Positions 35,186-47,117 of a stretch of 64,000 bases of DNA are shown here, piece by piece. Origin of the DNA: an uncultured Massilia sp. (GTDB lineage: Bacteria > Pseudomonadota > Gammaproteobacteria > Burkholderiales > Burkholderiaceae_D); the NCBI RefSeq assembly GCF_913773735.1, contig NZ_CAJYEB010000010.1, positions 1 through 64,000 of the forward strand, given 5' to 3'. The notes beneath the pieces are model-generated. The model saw nothing but the letters and a program-made list of their open reading frames with translations, was not told the DNA's origin and searched no databases. The stretch's first letter is position 1. Each line of letters opens with the position of its first letter. Made by a program: the position numbers and the translations under genes.

Positions 35186-36256
35186 ATGACAGACAAACTC
35201 AAACCCCTGCGCGACAGGATCGATGCGATCGACGCGCAAATCCTGGACCTCCTGTCCCAGCGCGGCAAGGTCGCGCAGGAAGTCGGCCACGTCAAGGCCG
35301 AGACGAAGGCCCCGGTGTTCCGCCCCGAACGCGAGGCCCAGGTGCTGCGCGGCGTGGCCGAGCGCAATCCCGGTCCGCTCAAGGACCAGGACGTGCAGAC
35401 CATCTTCCGCGAGATCATGTCGTCCTGCCGCGCGCTCGAAAAGCGCGTGACGGTCGCCTACCTCGGCCCCACCGGCACCTTCAGCGAACAGGCCGTGTTC
35501 CAGCAGTTCGGCAGCGCCGTCGAAGGCCTGCCCTGCGTGTCGATCGACGAAGTGTTCCGCGCCACCGAGGCCGGCACGGCCGATTTCGGCGTGGTCCCGG
35601 TCGAGAACTCGTCCGAGGGCGCGATCAACCGCACGCTCGACCTGCTGCTGGCCACCACGACCATCATCAGCGGCGAAGTCTCGATCCCCGTGCACCACAG
35701 CCTGATGACCCGCACCGGCAGCATGGACGGCGTCACCGTCGTGTGCGCGCATTCGCAGGCGCTGGCCCAGTGCCAGGTCTGGCTCAACCAGCATCACCCG
35801 GGCATCGAGCGGCGCGCCGTCGCCTCCAATGCCGAGGCGGCGGTGCTTGCCAGCCAGGATCCGACCGTCGCCGCGATCGCCAGCGAGATGGCGGGCGAGC
35901 AGTACCAGCTGGGCGTCGTGCAGGCGCACATCCAGGACGACCCGCACAACCGCACCCGCTTCGTCGTGATCGGGCGCCAGGCCACCGGCCGCTCGGGCCA
36001 GGACCGCACCTCGATCGTGCTGGCCGTGCCGAACCGCGCCGGCGCCGTCTACAGGCTGCTGGCGCCGCTGGCCACGCACGGCGTGTCGATGACGCGCTTC
36101 GAATCGCGCCCGGCCCGCATCGGCACCTGGGAATACTATTTCTACGTCGACGTCGAAGGCCACGTCGAGGATGCGCCGGTCGCGCGCGCGCTCGACGAGC
36201 TGAAGGCCAACGCCGCCTTCTTCAAGGTGCTGGGTTCCTACCCGCTCGGCCTGTAG
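35186..36256 (+). CDS. pheA: Bifunctional chorismate mutase / prephenate dehydratase (P-protein)
   Basis: 356 residues. It converts chorismate to prephenate, then to phenylpyruvate for phenylalanine. The N-terminal AroQ mutase (LRDRIDAIDAQILDLLSQRG) is followed by a PDT domain (YLGPTGTFSEQA, VPVENSSEGAINRTLDLL). A C-terminal ACT domain carries the ESRPARIGTWEYYFYVD feedback-inhibition site. The frame is open through repeat DNA upstream, but the protein starts at MTDKLKPLRDRID. The SD is weak. Part of the serC-to-aroA gene row. Confidence 0.96.
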   Translation: MTDKLKPLRDRIDAIDAQILDLLSQRGKVAQEVGHVKAETKAPVFRPEREAQVLRGVAERNPGPLKDQDVQTIFREIMSSCRALEKRVTVAYLGPTGTFSEQAVFQQFGSAVEGLPCVSIDEVFRATEAGTADFGVVPVENSSEGAINRTLDLLLATTTIISGEVSIPVHHSLMTRTGSMDGVTVVCAHSQALAQCQVWLNQHHPGIERRAVASNAEAAVLASQDPTVAAIASEMAGEQYQLGVVQAHIQDDPHNRTRFVVIGRQATGRSGQDRTSIVLAVPNRAGAVYRLLAPLATHGVSMTRFESRPARIGTWEYYFYVDVEGHVEDAPVARALDELKANAAFFKVLGSYPLGL

Positions 36257-36260
36257 TGGA

Positions 36261-36370
36261 ACCTCGAAAAACCTGCTGCGCGTGGCATTTCCGGTCTGCG
36301 ATGCTCGCCGTACGGCAAGTACGGCTGCGCTTCCCGACCGAAACTGCCGCTCGCCACGGTTTTTCGAGGT
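36261..36370. repeat. 110-bp long inverted-repeat element between pheA and hisC
   Basis: Perfect 13-bp ends (36261-36273 ACCTCGAAAAACC and 36358-36370) enclose imperfectly paired arms that meet near GTACGGCAAGTAC. The whole unit folds as one cruciform or hairpin. It may be a MITE-like element or a transcriptional pause inside the operon. Confidence 0.7.
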
Positions 36371-36412
36371 CCTGTTAAGCTAATTAATTGCAGTATCAAG
36401 CAGAGAGAAACT

Positions 36413-37516
36413 ATGTCGCAATTCGGTCCCGATTACATCCGCGCCATCGCCCCCTACCAGGCCGGCAAGCCCATTTCCGAAACCGCCCGCGAGTTCGGGC
36501 TGGAGGAAGCCAGCATCGTCAAGCTGGCGTCCAACGAGAATCCGTTCGGCATCCCCGAGTCGGCGCGGGCCGCGATGGCCGCCGCCGCCGCGGAACTGGG
36601 CCGCTATCCGGACGCCAACGGTTTCGCGCTGAAGGCCGCGCTGGCCAGCCGCTACGACGTGCCGGCCGACTGGATCACCCTCGGCAACGGTTCCAACGAC
36701 ATCCTCGAGATCGCCGCCCACGCCTTCGTGAAGGCGGGCGAATCGGTGGTGTTCTCGCAGTACGCGTTCGCGATCTACGCCCTGGCCGCCCAGGGCGTGG
36801 GCGCGCGCGGCATCGCCGCCCCGGCGCGCGCCTACGGCCACGACCTGGACGCCATGCTGGCCGCGATCGAGGCGGATACCCGCCTGGTCTACATCGCCAA
36901 CCCGAACAACCCGACCGGCACCTTCATCCCGGCCGCCGGGATCGAGGCCTTCCTGGACAAGGTGCCGGCCCACGTCGTCGTGGTGCTGGACGAGGCCTAC
37001 AACGAATACCTGGACGCGCAGGACCAGTTCGAGTCGACCCAGTGGGTGCGCAGGTACCCGAACCTGATCGTCTCGCGCACCTTCTCGAAGGCCTACGGCC
37101 TGGCCGGCCTGCGCGTGGGCTTCGCCATCGCCCAGCCGGGCGCGACCGACCTGATGAACCGCGTGCGCCAGCCGTTCAACGTCAACTCGCTGGCCCAGGC
37201 GGCCGCGATCGCCGCGCTGGACGACAAGGCCTTCCTGGCGAAGGGCGCCGAGAACAACCGCGCCGGCTACCGGCAGCTCACCGCCGCCTTCGAGGAACTC
37301 GGCCTCGAGTACGTGCCGTCCCACGGCAACTTCGTGCTGGTGAGGGTGGGCGCGGACGACGGCGCGGGCGCGCGCGTGAACCTGGCGCTGCTCAAGCAGG
37401 GCGTGATCGTGCGCCCGGTCGGCGCCTACGGCCTGCCGCAGTGGCTGCGCATCTCGATCGGCCTGCCGGAAGAGAACGCGGCCTTCATCGACGCGCTCAA
37501 GAAGGCCCTGGCCTGA
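36413..37516 (+). CDS. hisC: Histidinol-phosphate aminotransferase
   Basis: 367-residue PLP aminotransferase (fold type I). Motifs are KLASNENPFG, YPDANGF, IANPNNPTGT, VVLDEAYNEY and SRTFSKAYGLAGLRVG with PLP Lys226. It makes histidinol phosphate. In Burkholderiales this copy stands between pheA and tyrA and probably also serves aromatic amino-acid transamination; the his operon is not nearby. Its stop overlaps the tyrA ATG by one base. Confidence 0.93.
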   Translation: MSQFGPDYIRAIAPYQAGKPISETAREFGLEEASIVKLASNENPFGIPESARAAMAAAAAELGRYPDANGFALKAALASRYDVPADWITLGNGSNDILEIAAHAFVKAGESVVFSQYAFAIYALAAQGVGARGIAAPARAYGHDLDAMLAAIEADTRLVYIANPNNPTGTFIPAAGIEAFLDKVPAHVVVVLDEAYNEYLDAQDQFESTQWVRRYPNLIVSRTFSKAYGLAGLRVGFAIAQPGATDLMNRVRQPFNVNSLAQAAAIAALDDKAFLAKGAENNRAGYRQLTAAFEELGLEYVPSHGNFVLVRVGADDGAGARVNLALLKQGVIVRPVGAYGLPQWLRISIGLPEENAAFIDALKKALA

Positions 37517-38424
37517 TGTTCGACAAGGTCGTCATCGTCGGCACGGGCCTGATCGGCGGCTCGTTCGCGCTGGGACTGAAGGCGGCGCGTGCGGCCACGA
37601 CCATCGTCGGCCTGGAGCGCTCGCCCGCGGCGCTCGAACGCGCGCACCGGCTCGGCATCGTCGACGCGGTGGCGAGCGAGCCGCGCGCGGCGCTGGCCGG
37701 CGCCGACCTGGTGCTGCTGGCGGCGCCGGTGGCGCAGACCGGCGCCATCCTCGCCGCGCTGCTGCCGTGGCTGGAGCCGCACACCATCGTCACCGATGCC
37801 GGCAGCACCAAGTCGGACGTGGTGGCGGCGGCGCGCGCGGCGCTCGGGGACCGCGTCGGCCAGTTCGTGCCGGGCCACCCGATCGCCGGCCGCGAGTCGA
37901 ACGGCCCGGACGCGGCGATCGCCGACCTGTACCGCGGCAAGAAGGTCGTGCTGGCGCCGCTGCCGGAAAACGACGGCGCCGTCGTCGCGCGCGTGGCGGA
38001 CGCCTGGCGCCGCTGCGGGGCCGTGATCCACATGCTCGCGCCCGCGGAGCACGACCGCGTGTTCGCCGCCGTCAGCCACCTGCCGCACCTGCTGGCCTAT
38101 GCGCTGGTCGACGACATCGCCCGCAAGCCGCACGCCGACCTGCTGTTCCAGTACGCCGCCAGCGGTTTCCGCGATTTCACCCGCATCGCCGGCTCCTCGC
38201 CCGAGATGTGGCGCGACATCAGCCTGGCGAACCGCGCCGCGCTGCTCGGGGAACTGGATGCCTACATGGCGCAACTAAGCGATTTGCGCGCGCGCCTGGC
38301 GGCCGCCGACGGGCCCGCCCTGGAGGCGGTGTACGCCAACGCCCAGCGCGCCAGGTGCGCGTGGATCGAAGCGATCGAGGCCGCGGAACAGCCGCCGGCC
38401 CCGGACCAAGAATCAGGAAAATGA
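37516..38424 (+). CDS. tyrA: Prephenate dehydrogenase
   Basis: 302 residues. NAD(P)-dependent enzyme of tyrosine synthesis; the Rossmann motif is [17 protein letters not shown]. Active-site regions are [22 protein letters not shown] (His-Pro-Ile-Ala signature) and [11 protein letters not shown]. There is no chorismate mutase or ACT domain, so it is the monofunctional form. The Ala/Arg-rich C-terminus ends 1 nt before aroA. Overlap with hisC (TGATG) indicates translational coupling. Confidence 0.93.
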   Translation: MFDKVVIVGTGLIGGSFALGLKAARAATTIVGLERSPAALERAHRLGIVDAVASEPRAALAGADLVLLAAPVAQTGAILAALLPWLEPHTIVTDAGSTKSDVVAAARAALGDRVGQFVPGHPIAGRESNGPDAAIADLYRGKKVVLAPLPENDGAVVARVADAWRRCGAVIHMLAPAEHDRVFAAVSHLPHLLAYALVDDIARKPHADLLFQYAASGFRDFTRIAGSSPEMWRDISLANRAALLGELDAYMAQLSDLRARLAAADGPALEAVYANAQRARCAWIEAIEAAEQPPAPDQESGK

Positions 38425-38425
38425 G

Positions 38426-39757
38426 ATGACGCAGCAAAAACACTACCCTCAACACATCGACCTCGAGCCGGTCATGCGCGTGGCCGGCACGGTGCGCCTG
38501 CCGGGCTCGAAGAGCATCTCGAACCGCACGCTGCTGCTGGCCGCCCTGTGCGCGGGCACGACCACGATCCACGACCTGCTGGCCTCGGACGACACCCTGG
38601 TGATGCTGCAGGCGCTGCATGCGCTCGGCATCAAGTGGGAACAGCTGGACGAGCGCACCCACGTCGTGCACGGCGCCGGCGGCGTGCTGCCGGTGCACGC
38701 GGCCGACCTGTTCATGGGCAATGCCGGCACGGCGATCCGCCCGCTGACGGCGGCGCTGGCCGTGATCGGCGGCGACTACACGCTGCACGGCGTCGAGCGC
38801 ATGCACGAGCGCCCGATCGGCGACCTGGTCGACGCGCTCAACGCCGTCGGCGCGCAGATCGCGTACACGGGCAATCCGGGCTATCCGCCGCTGCGCATCC
38901 GCCGCGGCCACATTCACGCCGACCGCATGGCGGTGCGCGGGAACGTGTCGAGCCAGTTCCTTACCGCGCTCCTGATGGCGGCGCCGCTGATGGCGAAGGA
39001 CCGCGCCGTCACCATCGACGTGGTGGGGGAGCTGATCTCCAAGCCGTACATCGAGATCACGCTGAACCTGATGCGCCGCTTCGGCGTGACCGTGGAGCAG
39101 AACGGCTGGTCGGCGTTCACCGTGCAGCCCTGCCAGCAATACCGCAGCCCGGGCAGCATCCACGTCGAGGGCGACGCCTCGTCGGCCTCGTACTTCCTGG
39201 CGGCCGGCGCGATCGCCGGCGGCCCGGTGCGCGTGGAAGGCGTGGGCCGGGACAGCATCCAGGGCGACGTGCGCTTCGCCGACGCGCTCGAGCGCATGGG
39301 CGCGACCATCACGCGCGGCGACAACTGGATCGAGGCGACGTCCAACGGCCCGCTGGTCCCGATCGACGCCGACTTCAACCACATCCCGGACGCCGCCATG
39401 ACCATCGCCGTGGCCGCGCTGTACGCCGAGGGCACCAGCACGCTGCGCAACATCGCCAGCTGGCGCGTGAAGGAGACCGACCGCCTGGCGGCGATGGCCA
39501 CGGAGCTGCGCAAGGTCGGCGCCACCGTGGAGGAGGGCCCGGACTACCTGCGCGTGACGCCGCCCGAGGTGCTGCAGCCGGCCACCATCGACACCTACGA
39601 CGACCACCGGATGGCGATGTGCTTCTCGCTGGCGTCGCTGGACGGCAAGGCGCGGCGCGGCAACGCGATGCGCATCAACGACCCGAAGTGCGTGGCCAAG
39701 ACCTTCCCGGATTATTTCGAAACGTTTGCCGGTATCGCCAGGGACGAATTATTCTGA
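38426..39757 (+). CDS. aroA: 3-phosphoshikimate 1-carboxyvinyltransferase (EPSP synthase)
   Basis: 443 residues. It joins shikimate-3-phosphate and PEP, the sixth step of the shikimate pathway. Signatures are [17 protein letters not shown] at the N-terminus, the PEP-binding [17 protein letters not shown], and [17 protein letters not shown]. The GNAGTA loop is of the class I (normally glyphosate-sensitive) type, with Ile where E. coli has Met. It closes the amino-acid group; a palindromic repeat separates it from cmk. Confidence 0.96.
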   Translation: MTQQKHYPQHIDLEPVMRVAGTVRLPGSKSISNRTLLLAALCAGTTTIHDLLASDDTLVMLQALHALGIKWEQLDERTHVVHGAGGVLPVHAADLFMGNAGTAIRPLTAALAVIGGDYTLHGVERMHERPIGDLVDALNAVGAQIAYTGNPGYPPLRIRRGHIHADRMAVRGNVSSQFLTALLMAAPLMAKDRAVTIDVVGELISKPYIEITLNLMRRFGVTVEQNGWSAFTVQPCQQYRSPGSIHVEGDASSASYFLAAGAIAGGPVRVEGVGRDSIQGDVRFADALERMGATITRGDNWIEATSNGPLVPIDADFNHIPDAAMTIAVAALYAEGTSTLRNIASWRVKETDRLAAMATELRKVGATVEEGPDYLRVTPPEVLQPATIDTYDDHRMAMCFSLASLDGKARRGNAMRINDPKCVAKTFPDYFETFAGIARDELF

Positions 39758-39796
39758 CGGGATTGCGCGAAATGCGCGACTCATTCGACGGTGGTT

Positions 39797-39861
39797 GAAC
39801 GCGTGGACGGGGGAACCCGTCCACCCTACGTAGGGTGGACGGCTCTGCCGTCCACGCGTTC
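39797..39861. repeat. Intergenic palindromic repeat (GTAGGGTGG family), copy 4
   Basis: The outer arms GAACGCGTGGACGG and CCGTCCACGCGTTC are perfect over 14 bp. The inner arms CCGTCCACCCTAC and GTAGGGTGGACGG are perfect over 13 bp and touch at the centre. It lies between aroA and cmk. Confidence 0.8.
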
Positions 39862-39908
39862 ACGCATCCGACGCGCTGCCGCGTCCACGCCAATTTATTG
39901 AAAAGCAC

Positions 39909-40577
39909 ATGCCTAACTCGAACATTCCCGTCATTACCATCGACGGCCCGACCGCCTCGGGCAAGGGCACGGTGGCCCACAAGGTCGCCGACCGCCTGGG
40001 CTTCCACCTGCTGGATTCCGGCGCCCTGTACCGCCTGACCGCCCTGTCCGCCATCCGCCGCGGCACCGACATGCACGACGAGCACGCGCTGTCGAAGGTG
40101 GCCGAGCACCTGCAGGTGCGCTTCCACGGCGGCCACATCTACCTGGGCACGGAAGAAGTCGGCAATGCCATCCGCGCCGAGGAAGTCGGCAATACCGCCT
40201 CGCGCATCGCCGCGCTGCCGGGCGTGCGCCAGGCCCTGTACGGGCTGCAGCTGTCGTTCCGCCGGACGCCCGGCCTGGTGGCCGACGGGCGCGACATGGG
40301 CACGGTGATCTTTCCCGGCGCCAGGCTGAAAGTGTTTCTGACGGCAAGCGTCGAGGCGCGCGCGCAACGCCGATATAAGCAATTGATTGACAAAGGGTTT
40401 TCTGCTAATATGGACGGTCTGCTGAAGGATTTGCAGTCCCGCGACGCGCGCGATACCCAGCGCGCCGTGGCGCCGCTGGTCCCCGCGGAGGGCGCGCACA
40501 TCCTCGACACCTCGGCCATGACGGCCGACGCTGCCGTCGAACAGGTCCTGTCCTGGTACCGCGCCCTCGGGCACTGA
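39909..40577 (+). CDS. cmk: Cytidylate kinase
   Basis: 222 residues. It phosphorylates CMP and dCMP. The P-loop is [15 protein letters not shown], and [15 protein letters not shown] and [14 protein letters not shown] are family signatures. The gene order cmk-rpsA-ihfB is conserved in proteobacteria. AAAGCACATG shows only a weak SD. Confidence 0.95.
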   Translation: MPNSNIPVITIDGPTASGKGTVAHKVADRLGFHLLDSGALYRLTALSAIRRGTDMHDEHALSKVAEHLQVRFHGGHIYLGTEEVGNAIRAEEVGNTASRIAALPGVRQALYGLQLSFRRTPGLVADGRDMGTVIFPGARLKVFLTASVEARAQRRYKQLIDKGFSANMDGLLKDLQSRDARDTQRAVAPLVPAEGAHILDTSAMTADAAVEQVLSWYRALGH

Positions 40578-40685
40578 TGTCAAAACAATAAAGCATTCTC
40601 GCGCACCGCGCTGGCGGCGCGCGCGTTCCCTGGAGTCCGAGGGGGATGTTTGCGGCGCCGCTTCGATGGCGGCGCGCAGCTGGTG

Positions 40686-40706
40686 CCCGCGGCATGTGGC
40701 CGCGGG
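40686..40706 (+). other. Hairpin in the rpsA leader
   Basis: CCCGCGGC, loop ATGTG and GCCGCGGG, followed by TGTGTTT. The 195-bp cmk-rpsA gap holds no gene. The hairpin may be a weak terminator for cmk or part of the structured leader through which S1 controls its own translation. Confidence 0.45.
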
Positions 40707-40772
40707 TGTGTTTCAACTTGACCCAGTTCAGGCCGCATTTCGTCGACCTGCTGGCTAACCTTTCAAAAACTC

Positions 40773-42479
<1,707 letters not shown>

Positions 42480-42510
42480 TCCGCGGGTTTGACTACCTGA
42501 GAGCGAGCAG

Positions 42511-42816
42511 ATGACCAAGTCCGAGCTGATCAACCGCCTGGCTGAACGTTATTCCCAGCTGGTGGCGAAGGATGCGGAGTACGCCGTCAAGACCATCCTC
42601 GATGCGATGACCAACGCCCTGGCGAGCGGCCAGCGCATCGAGATCCGGGGCTTCGGCAGCTTCGCGCTGAACAGCCGGCCGCCCCGCATCGGCCGCAACC
42701 CGAAGTCCGGCGACAAGGTGATGGTGCCCGAAAAACGGGTGCCCCACTTCAAGCCGGGCAAGCAGTTGCGCGAGCGGGTGGATGCGATGGTCGGGCAGCC
42801 GATCATCGAAGACTGA
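42511..42816 (+). CDS. ihfB: Integration host factor subunit beta
   Basis: 101 residues. DNA-bending HU/IHF family protein that pairs with IhfA. Motifs are [24 protein letters not shown] and the arm tip PRIGRNPK, with the Pro that intercalates DNA. Located 31 bp after rpsA as in other proteobacteria. A strong terminator ends the unit. Confidence 0.96.
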   Translation: MTKSELINRLAERYSQLVAKDAEYAVKTILDAMTNALASGQRIEIRGFGSFALNSRPPRIGRNPKSGDKVMVPEKRVPHFKPGKQLRERVDAMVGQPIIED

Positions 42817-42837
42817 ATCGTCTGCTTCGCGCGGACA

Positions 42838-42871
42838 AAAACGGCGTCCTTTCGGGGATGCCGTTTTTTTT
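42838..42871 (+). terminator. Terminator of rpsA-ihfB
   Basis: AAAACGGC and GCCGTTTT with an inner TCC/GGA pairing, followed by eight T. Confidence 0.9.
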
Positions 42872-42904
42872 CGTCCGCGGCCGACGTTCTCCGGACGGCG
42901 CCTC

Positions 42905-43036
42905 GGCGTTTTCCTCGTCACCCCGGCGTTTTCCTCGTCGCCCCGGCGAAGGCCGGGGTCCAATTCCCATGCAGACCGACACTGCACGTATAATCACGCA
43001 CGGTTGACATTGGGCCCCGGCCTTCGCCGGGGTGAC
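42905..43036. repeat. CCCCGGCG(AAGG)CCGGGG repeat cluster upstream of lapA
   Basis: A 20-bp tandem duplication (GCGTTTTCCTCGTCACCCCG type, 42905-42944) is followed by inverted arms at 42937-42958 and 43015-43036, about 22 bp each and nearly perfect, around a 56-bp AT-richer middle. A smaller palindrome GTGTCG-N6-CGACAC lies at 43062-43079 before lapA. No gene fits this 298-bp gap. Confidence 0.7.
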
Positions 43037-43114
43037 GGTGCAGCCGTCGTTTTGAATAATCGTGTCGAATATGCGACACTGCATCTTTGTCGTCTTACCT
43101 GACAGGTCTCGTTG

Positions 43115-43420
43115 ATGAAACTCGTCTCCACCATCGCCGGATGCATCCTGTTCATCCTGTTCTTCGGCTTCGCCCTGAAGAACACGCACCAGGTCGACCT
43201 GCACTTCTTCCTCGGCTACGAGTTGCGCGGCCCGCTGGTGCTGATGCTGCTGGCGTTCTTCATCGCCGGCGCCTTCCTCGGCATCCTGGCCGTCACGCCG
43301 ACCGTGTTCCGCCACCGCCGCGAAAGCTCGCAGCACCGCGACACGATCCAGGCGCTGCAAAGCGCCGCCGGCACCGCGGCCGGCGCCCCGCAGCCGGACG
43401 GCGTCGCGCCGCGCGGCTGA
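43115..43420 (+). CDS. lapA: LapA-family inner-membrane protein
   Basis: 101 residues, two membrane helices (STIAGCILFILFFGFAL and GPLVLMLLAFFIAGAFLGIL) separated by a short loop with HQVDLHFFLGYE (DUF1049). LapA works with LapB in control of LPS synthesis. The ATG at 43115 is used; a TTG one codon earlier is not needed. lapB follows after 33 bp. Confidence 0.88.
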   Translation: MKLVSTIAGCILFILFFGFALKNTHQVDLHFFLGYELRGPLVLMLLAFFIAGAFLGILAVTPTVFRHRRESSQHRDTIQALQSAAGTAAGAPQPDGVAPRG

Positions 43421-43453
43421 GGCAAGATCGATCAATCACAGAATAACAAGCAC

Positions 43454-44629
43454 ATGGAATTTGAAATCTGGTGGCTGCTCGGCATCCCCGTCTTCTTCGC
43501 GCTGGGCTGGATCGCCGCCCGCGTCGACATCAAGCAACTCGTCTCCGAATCGCGCAGCCTGCCGCGCGGCTATTTCAAGGGCCTGAACTTCCTGCTCAAC
43601 GAGCAGCCGGACAAGGCGATCGACGCCTTCATCGAGATCGTCAAGCTCGATCCGGAAACGGCCGACATGCACTTTGCCCTGGGTAACCTGTTCCGCCGCC
43701 GCGGCGAGACCGAGCGCGCCATCCGCGTGCACCAGAACCTGCTGTCGCGTCCGGACCTGCCGGCCGAGCAGAAGGCGCACGCCCAGTACGAGCTGGGCAT
43801 GGACTACCTGAAGGCCGGCCTGCTGGACCGCGCCGAGGAAACCTTCAACCTGCTGGTGGACACGCAGTACGGCGTGCAGGCGCGGCGCGCGCTGCTGGAG
43901 ATCTTCCAGCGCGAAAAGGAATGGCGCCGCGCGATCGCCGCCGCCGAAGGCCTGCAGGCCTCGGGCGCGGGCGCCCAGCACAAGGAAATCGCCCAGTTCT
44001 ATTGCGAGCTGGCCCAGGACGCGCTGGTGCAGCTGCAGCCGGACGAAGCCAAGGCCCTGCTCGACAAGGCGCTGCAGGCCGACCGCAAGAGCGTGCGCGC
44101 GACCATGCTGTACGGCGACGCCCAGGTGGCCCAGGACGATATCGAGGGCGCCCTCAAGACCTGGCGCCGCGTCGAGCAGCAGAGCGTGCCGCACGTGGCG
44201 CTGGTGGCGACGCGCCTGATGGACGGCTACCGCAAGGTCGGGCGGCCGCAGGAAGGCGTCAACCTGCTGCGCTCCTACCTGGAGGAAGCGTCGTCGATCG
44301 ACCTGATCGAGGTGGTGTTCAAGGCGGTCATCGAACTGGACGGCGTGGAGGCGGCCAAGCACCTGGTGGTCGAGGAACTGCGCCGCAACCCCACGCTGCT
44401 GGGCCTGGACAAGCTGCTCGAGGCGCGCCTGATGGATGCCCCGGCGAACGTCTGGGAAGAACTGTCGATGGTGAAGAACCTGGTGCACGGCTACACCCAG
44501 AAGCTGGCGCGCTACCAGTGCAGCCACTGCGGTTTCAAGGCGCGCCAGTACTACTGGCACTGCCCGGGGTGCAACAAGTGGGAAACCTATCCGCCGCGCC
44601 GCACCGAAGAATTGAATGTCATGAATTGA
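43454..44629 (+). CDS. lapB: Lipopolysaccharide assembly protein LapB
   Basis: 391 residues. An N-terminal membrane anchor ([20 protein letters not shown]) is followed by a TPR array through about residue 350. The C-terminal rubredoxin-like zinc/iron knuckle has CSHCGF and CPGCNKW. LapB guides LpxC to FtsH proteolysis and so sets LPS amount. The position before ugd and rfaE1 fits an envelope gene block. Confidence 0.93.
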   Translation: MEFEIWWLLGIPVFFALGWIAARVDIKQLVSESRSLPRGYFKGLNFLLNEQPDKAIDAFIEIVKLDPETADMHFALGNLFRRRGETERAIRVHQNLLSRPDLPAEQKAHAQYELGMDYLKAGLLDRAEETFNLLVDTQYGVQARRALLEIFQREKEWRRAIAAAEGLQASGAGAQHKEIAQFYCELAQDALVQLQPDEAKALLDKALQADRKSVRATMLYGDAQVAQDDIEGALKTWRRVEQQSVPHVALVATRLMDGYRKVGRPQEGVNLLRSYLEEASSIDLIEVVFKAVIELDGVEAAKHLVVEELRRNPTLLGLDKLLEARLMDAPANVWEELSMVKNLVHGYTQKLARYQCSHCGFKARQYYWHCPGCNKWETYPPRRTEELNVMN

Positions 44630-44642
44630 GGACAGCACCACC

Positions 44643-46016
44643 ATGAAGATCACGATTATCGGCACGGGCTACGTCGGCCTCGTCACCGGCGCCTGCCTGG
44701 CGGAACTCGGCAACGACGTGTTCTGCCTCGACGTCGACCAGGCCAAGATCGACCTGCTCAACGGCGGCGGCATCCCGATCCACGAGCCGGGCCTGGAAGA
44801 GCTCGTCGCGCGCAACCGCGCGGCCGGCCGCATCCGGTTCTCGACCGACGTGGCGGCCTCCGTCGCCCACGGCCAGCTGCAGTTCATCGCCGTCGGCACG
44901 CCGCCGGACGAGGACGGCTCGGCCGACCTGCAGTACGTGCTGGCCGCCGCGCGCAACATCGGCCGCCACATGGACGGCTACAAGGTCATCGTCGACAAGT
45001 CCACCGTGCCGGTGGGGACCGCCGACCGCGTCGCCGCCGCCCTGCGCGAAGAATTGCGCGCCCGCGGCGACGCCGCCGGCGTCGAGTTCGCCGTCGTCTC
45101 GAATCCGGAATTCCTCAAGGAAGGCGCGGCAGTGGACGACTTCATGCGTCCGGACCGCATCGTGATCGGCACCGAGGACAGCCCGGCCGGCCAACGCGCG
45201 CGCGACCTGATGAAGCTGCTGTACGCGCCGTTCAACCGCAACCACGAGCGCGTCTACTGGATGGACGTGCGCTCGGCCGAGTTCACCAAGTACGCGGCGA
45301 ACGCCATGCTGGCCACGCGCATCTCGTTCATGAACGAACTGGCGAACCTGGCGGACCAGGTCGGCGCCGACATCGAGGCCGTGCGCCACGGCATCGGTTC
45401 CGACCCGCGCATCGGCACCAGCTTCCTGTACGCCGGCGCCGGCTACGGCGGTTCCTGCTTCCCGAAGGACGTGCAGGCGCTCGAACGCACGGCGCGCCAG
45501 TACAGCCAGGAACTGTTGATCCTGCGCGCGGTCGAAGCCGTCAACGACCGCCAGAAGCAGGTCCTGGGCCGCAAGGTGGTGCAGCGCTTCGGCGACGACC
45601 TCGCCGGCATGCGCTTCGCCGTCTGGGGCCTGGCGTTCAAGCCGAACACCGACGACATGCGCGAGGCGCCGGCGCGCGTGCTGCTCAAGGACCTCGTGGC
45701 GCGCGGCGCCACGGTGGCGGTGCACGACCCGGTCGCGATGGACGAGGCGCGCCGCGTGCTGGCGCTCGACCTGGGCGCGGACGCGCTGCAGCGCATCGTC
45801 TTCGCGGCCACGCCGATGGAGGCGCTGGACGGCGCCGAGGCGCTGGTCATCGTCACCGAATGGAAGGCGTTCCGCAGCCCCGATTTCGATCAGATCAAGG
45901 CGCGCCTGAAGCACCCGGTCATCATCGACGGCCGCAACCTGTACGAGCCGCAGCTGATGACGGGCATGGGCATCGAATACCACGGCATCGGCCGTTCGGT
46001 CCTGAGCGGCAAGTGA
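44643..46016 (+). CDS. ugd: UDP-glucose 6-dehydrogenase
   Basis: 457 residues. It oxidises UDP-glucose to UDP-glucuronate with NAD+. The Rossmann start is [20 protein letters not shown], and the catalytic Cys272 lies in [13 protein letters not shown]. The C-terminal domain has [15 protein letters not shown]. It supplies glucuronate for exopolysaccharide or aminoarabinose for LPS. Thirteen bp after lapB and 7 bp before rfaE1, so one operon. Confidence 0.95.
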   Translation: MKITIIGTGYVGLVTGACLAELGNDVFCLDVDQAKIDLLNGGGIPIHEPGLEELVARNRAAGRIRFSTDVAASVAHGQLQFIAVGTPPDEDGSADLQYVLAAARNIGRHMDGYKVIVDKSTVPVGTADRVAAALREELRARGDAAGVEFAVVSNPEFLKEGAAVDDFMRPDRIVIGTEDSPAGQRARDLMKLLYAPFNRNHERVYWMDVRSAEFTKYAANAMLATRISFMNELANLADQVGADIEAVRHGIGSDPRIGTSFLYAGAGYGGSCFPKDVQALERTARQYSQELLILRAVEAVNDRQKQVLGRKVVQRFGDDLAGMRFAVWGLAFKPNTDDMREAPARVLLKDLVARGATVAVHDPVAMDEARRVLALDLGADALQRIVFAATPMEALDGAEALVIVTEWKAFRSPDFDQIKARLKHPVIIDGRNLYEPQLMTGMGIEYHGIGRSVLSGK

Positions 46017-46023
46017 GGCGTCC

Positions 46024-47037
46024 ATGAGTATCCCCGCAACTACCATCCCGAGCCGCCTGCTGCCGACCGACAGCTACCGCCAGGCCGAGGCCCCGCACCT
46101 GGAAGGCGTGCGCCTGCTGGTCGTGGGCGACGTGATGCTGGACCGCTACTGGTTCGGCGACGTCGCGCGCATCTCGCCGGAAGCGCCGGTGCCGGTCGTG
46201 CGCATCGAGCGCCGCGAAGAGCGCCTGGGCGGCGCCGCCAACGTGGCGCGCAACGCCGCCGCGCTGGGCACCCATTGCGGCCTGCTGGGCGTGGTCGGCA
46301 ACGACGAGGCCGGCGACCAGGTCGAGCAGATCCTGCAGGAATCGAGCATCCACAGCTACCTCAAGCGCGACGAGGCGATTTCCACCATCATCAAGCTGCG
46401 CGTCATCGGCCGCCAGCAGCAGATGGTGCGCATCGACTTCGAGGACGCGCCCACCGAGACCGTGCTGCGCGACAAGCTCACCCAGTTCAAGGCGCTGCTG
46501 CCGGACTACGACGTGATCATCCTGTCCGACTACAACAAGGGCAGCCTGGTCAACGTGGCCGAGATGATCCAGGCCGCGCGCGCCGCCGGCAAGATCGTGA
46601 TGGTCGACCCCAAGGGCGACGACTTCACGCCGTATGCCGGCGCCACCATGCTGACCCCGAACAAATCGGAGCTCAAGCGCATCGTCGGCAACTGGAAGAC
46701 CGAGGAAGAGCTCACCGCCAGGGCCCAGGGCCTGCGCGAGGAACTGGGCCTGCAGGCGCTGCTGCTGACCCGTTCCGAGGAGGGCATGAGCCTGTACACC
46801 GCGGACGAGGTGCTGCACGTGCACGCCGATGCGCGCGAGGTGTTCGACGTCTCGGGCGCGGGCGACACCGTGATCGCCACGATGGCCGCCATGCTGGGTG
46901 CTGGCGCGCCGCTGCCGGAAGCGCTGGCCACCGCCAACCGCGCCGGCGGCATCGTCGTCGGCAAGCTGGGCACGGCGACCGTCACGCGCGACGAGCTGTT
47001 CGCGCAGCGCCGCCGCAGCGACGACGGCGGCACCTGA
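46024..47037 (+). CDS. rfaE1: D-glycero-beta-D-manno-heptose-7-phosphate kinase
   Basis: 337 residues, PfkB/ribokinase family: LLVVGDVMLDRYWFGDVARISPE, and GGAANVARNAAALG. The C-terminal anion hole and base is DVSGAGDTVIATMA. It lacks the cytidylyltransferase domain of E. coli HldE, so this is the split HldA/RfaE domain I form; the partner domain II gene is not in view. It makes heptose bisphosphate for the LPS inner core. Confidence 0.93.
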   Translation: MSIPATTIPSRLLPTDSYRQAEAPHLEGVRLLVVGDVMLDRYWFGDVARISPEAPVPVVRIERREERLGGAANVARNAAALGTHCGLLGVVGNDEAGDQVEQILQESSIHSYLKRDEAISTIIKLRVIGRQQQMVRIDFEDAPTETVLRDKLTQFKALLPDYDVIILSDYNKGSLVNVAEMIQAARAAGKIVMVDPKGDDFTPYAGATMLTPNKSELKRIVGNWKTEEELTARAQGLREELGLQALLLTRSEEGMSLYTADEVLHVHADAREVFDVSGAGDTVIATMAAMLGAGAPLPEALATANRAGGIVVGKLGTATVTRDELFAQRRRSDDGGT

Positions 47038-47117
47038 ACGGCGTCAACGTCCGGCGCGCTCCTTGCGTTATCGTTGCAGGCGGCATTTGCCGCCTCAACC
47101 TTAACGGAGAAGACCAG

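Noticed and set aside
43004..43009. TTGACA as a -35 box for lapA
   Set aside because: The DNA 17 bp downstream is GC-rich palindrome without a -10 element, so a promoter there is unlikely.
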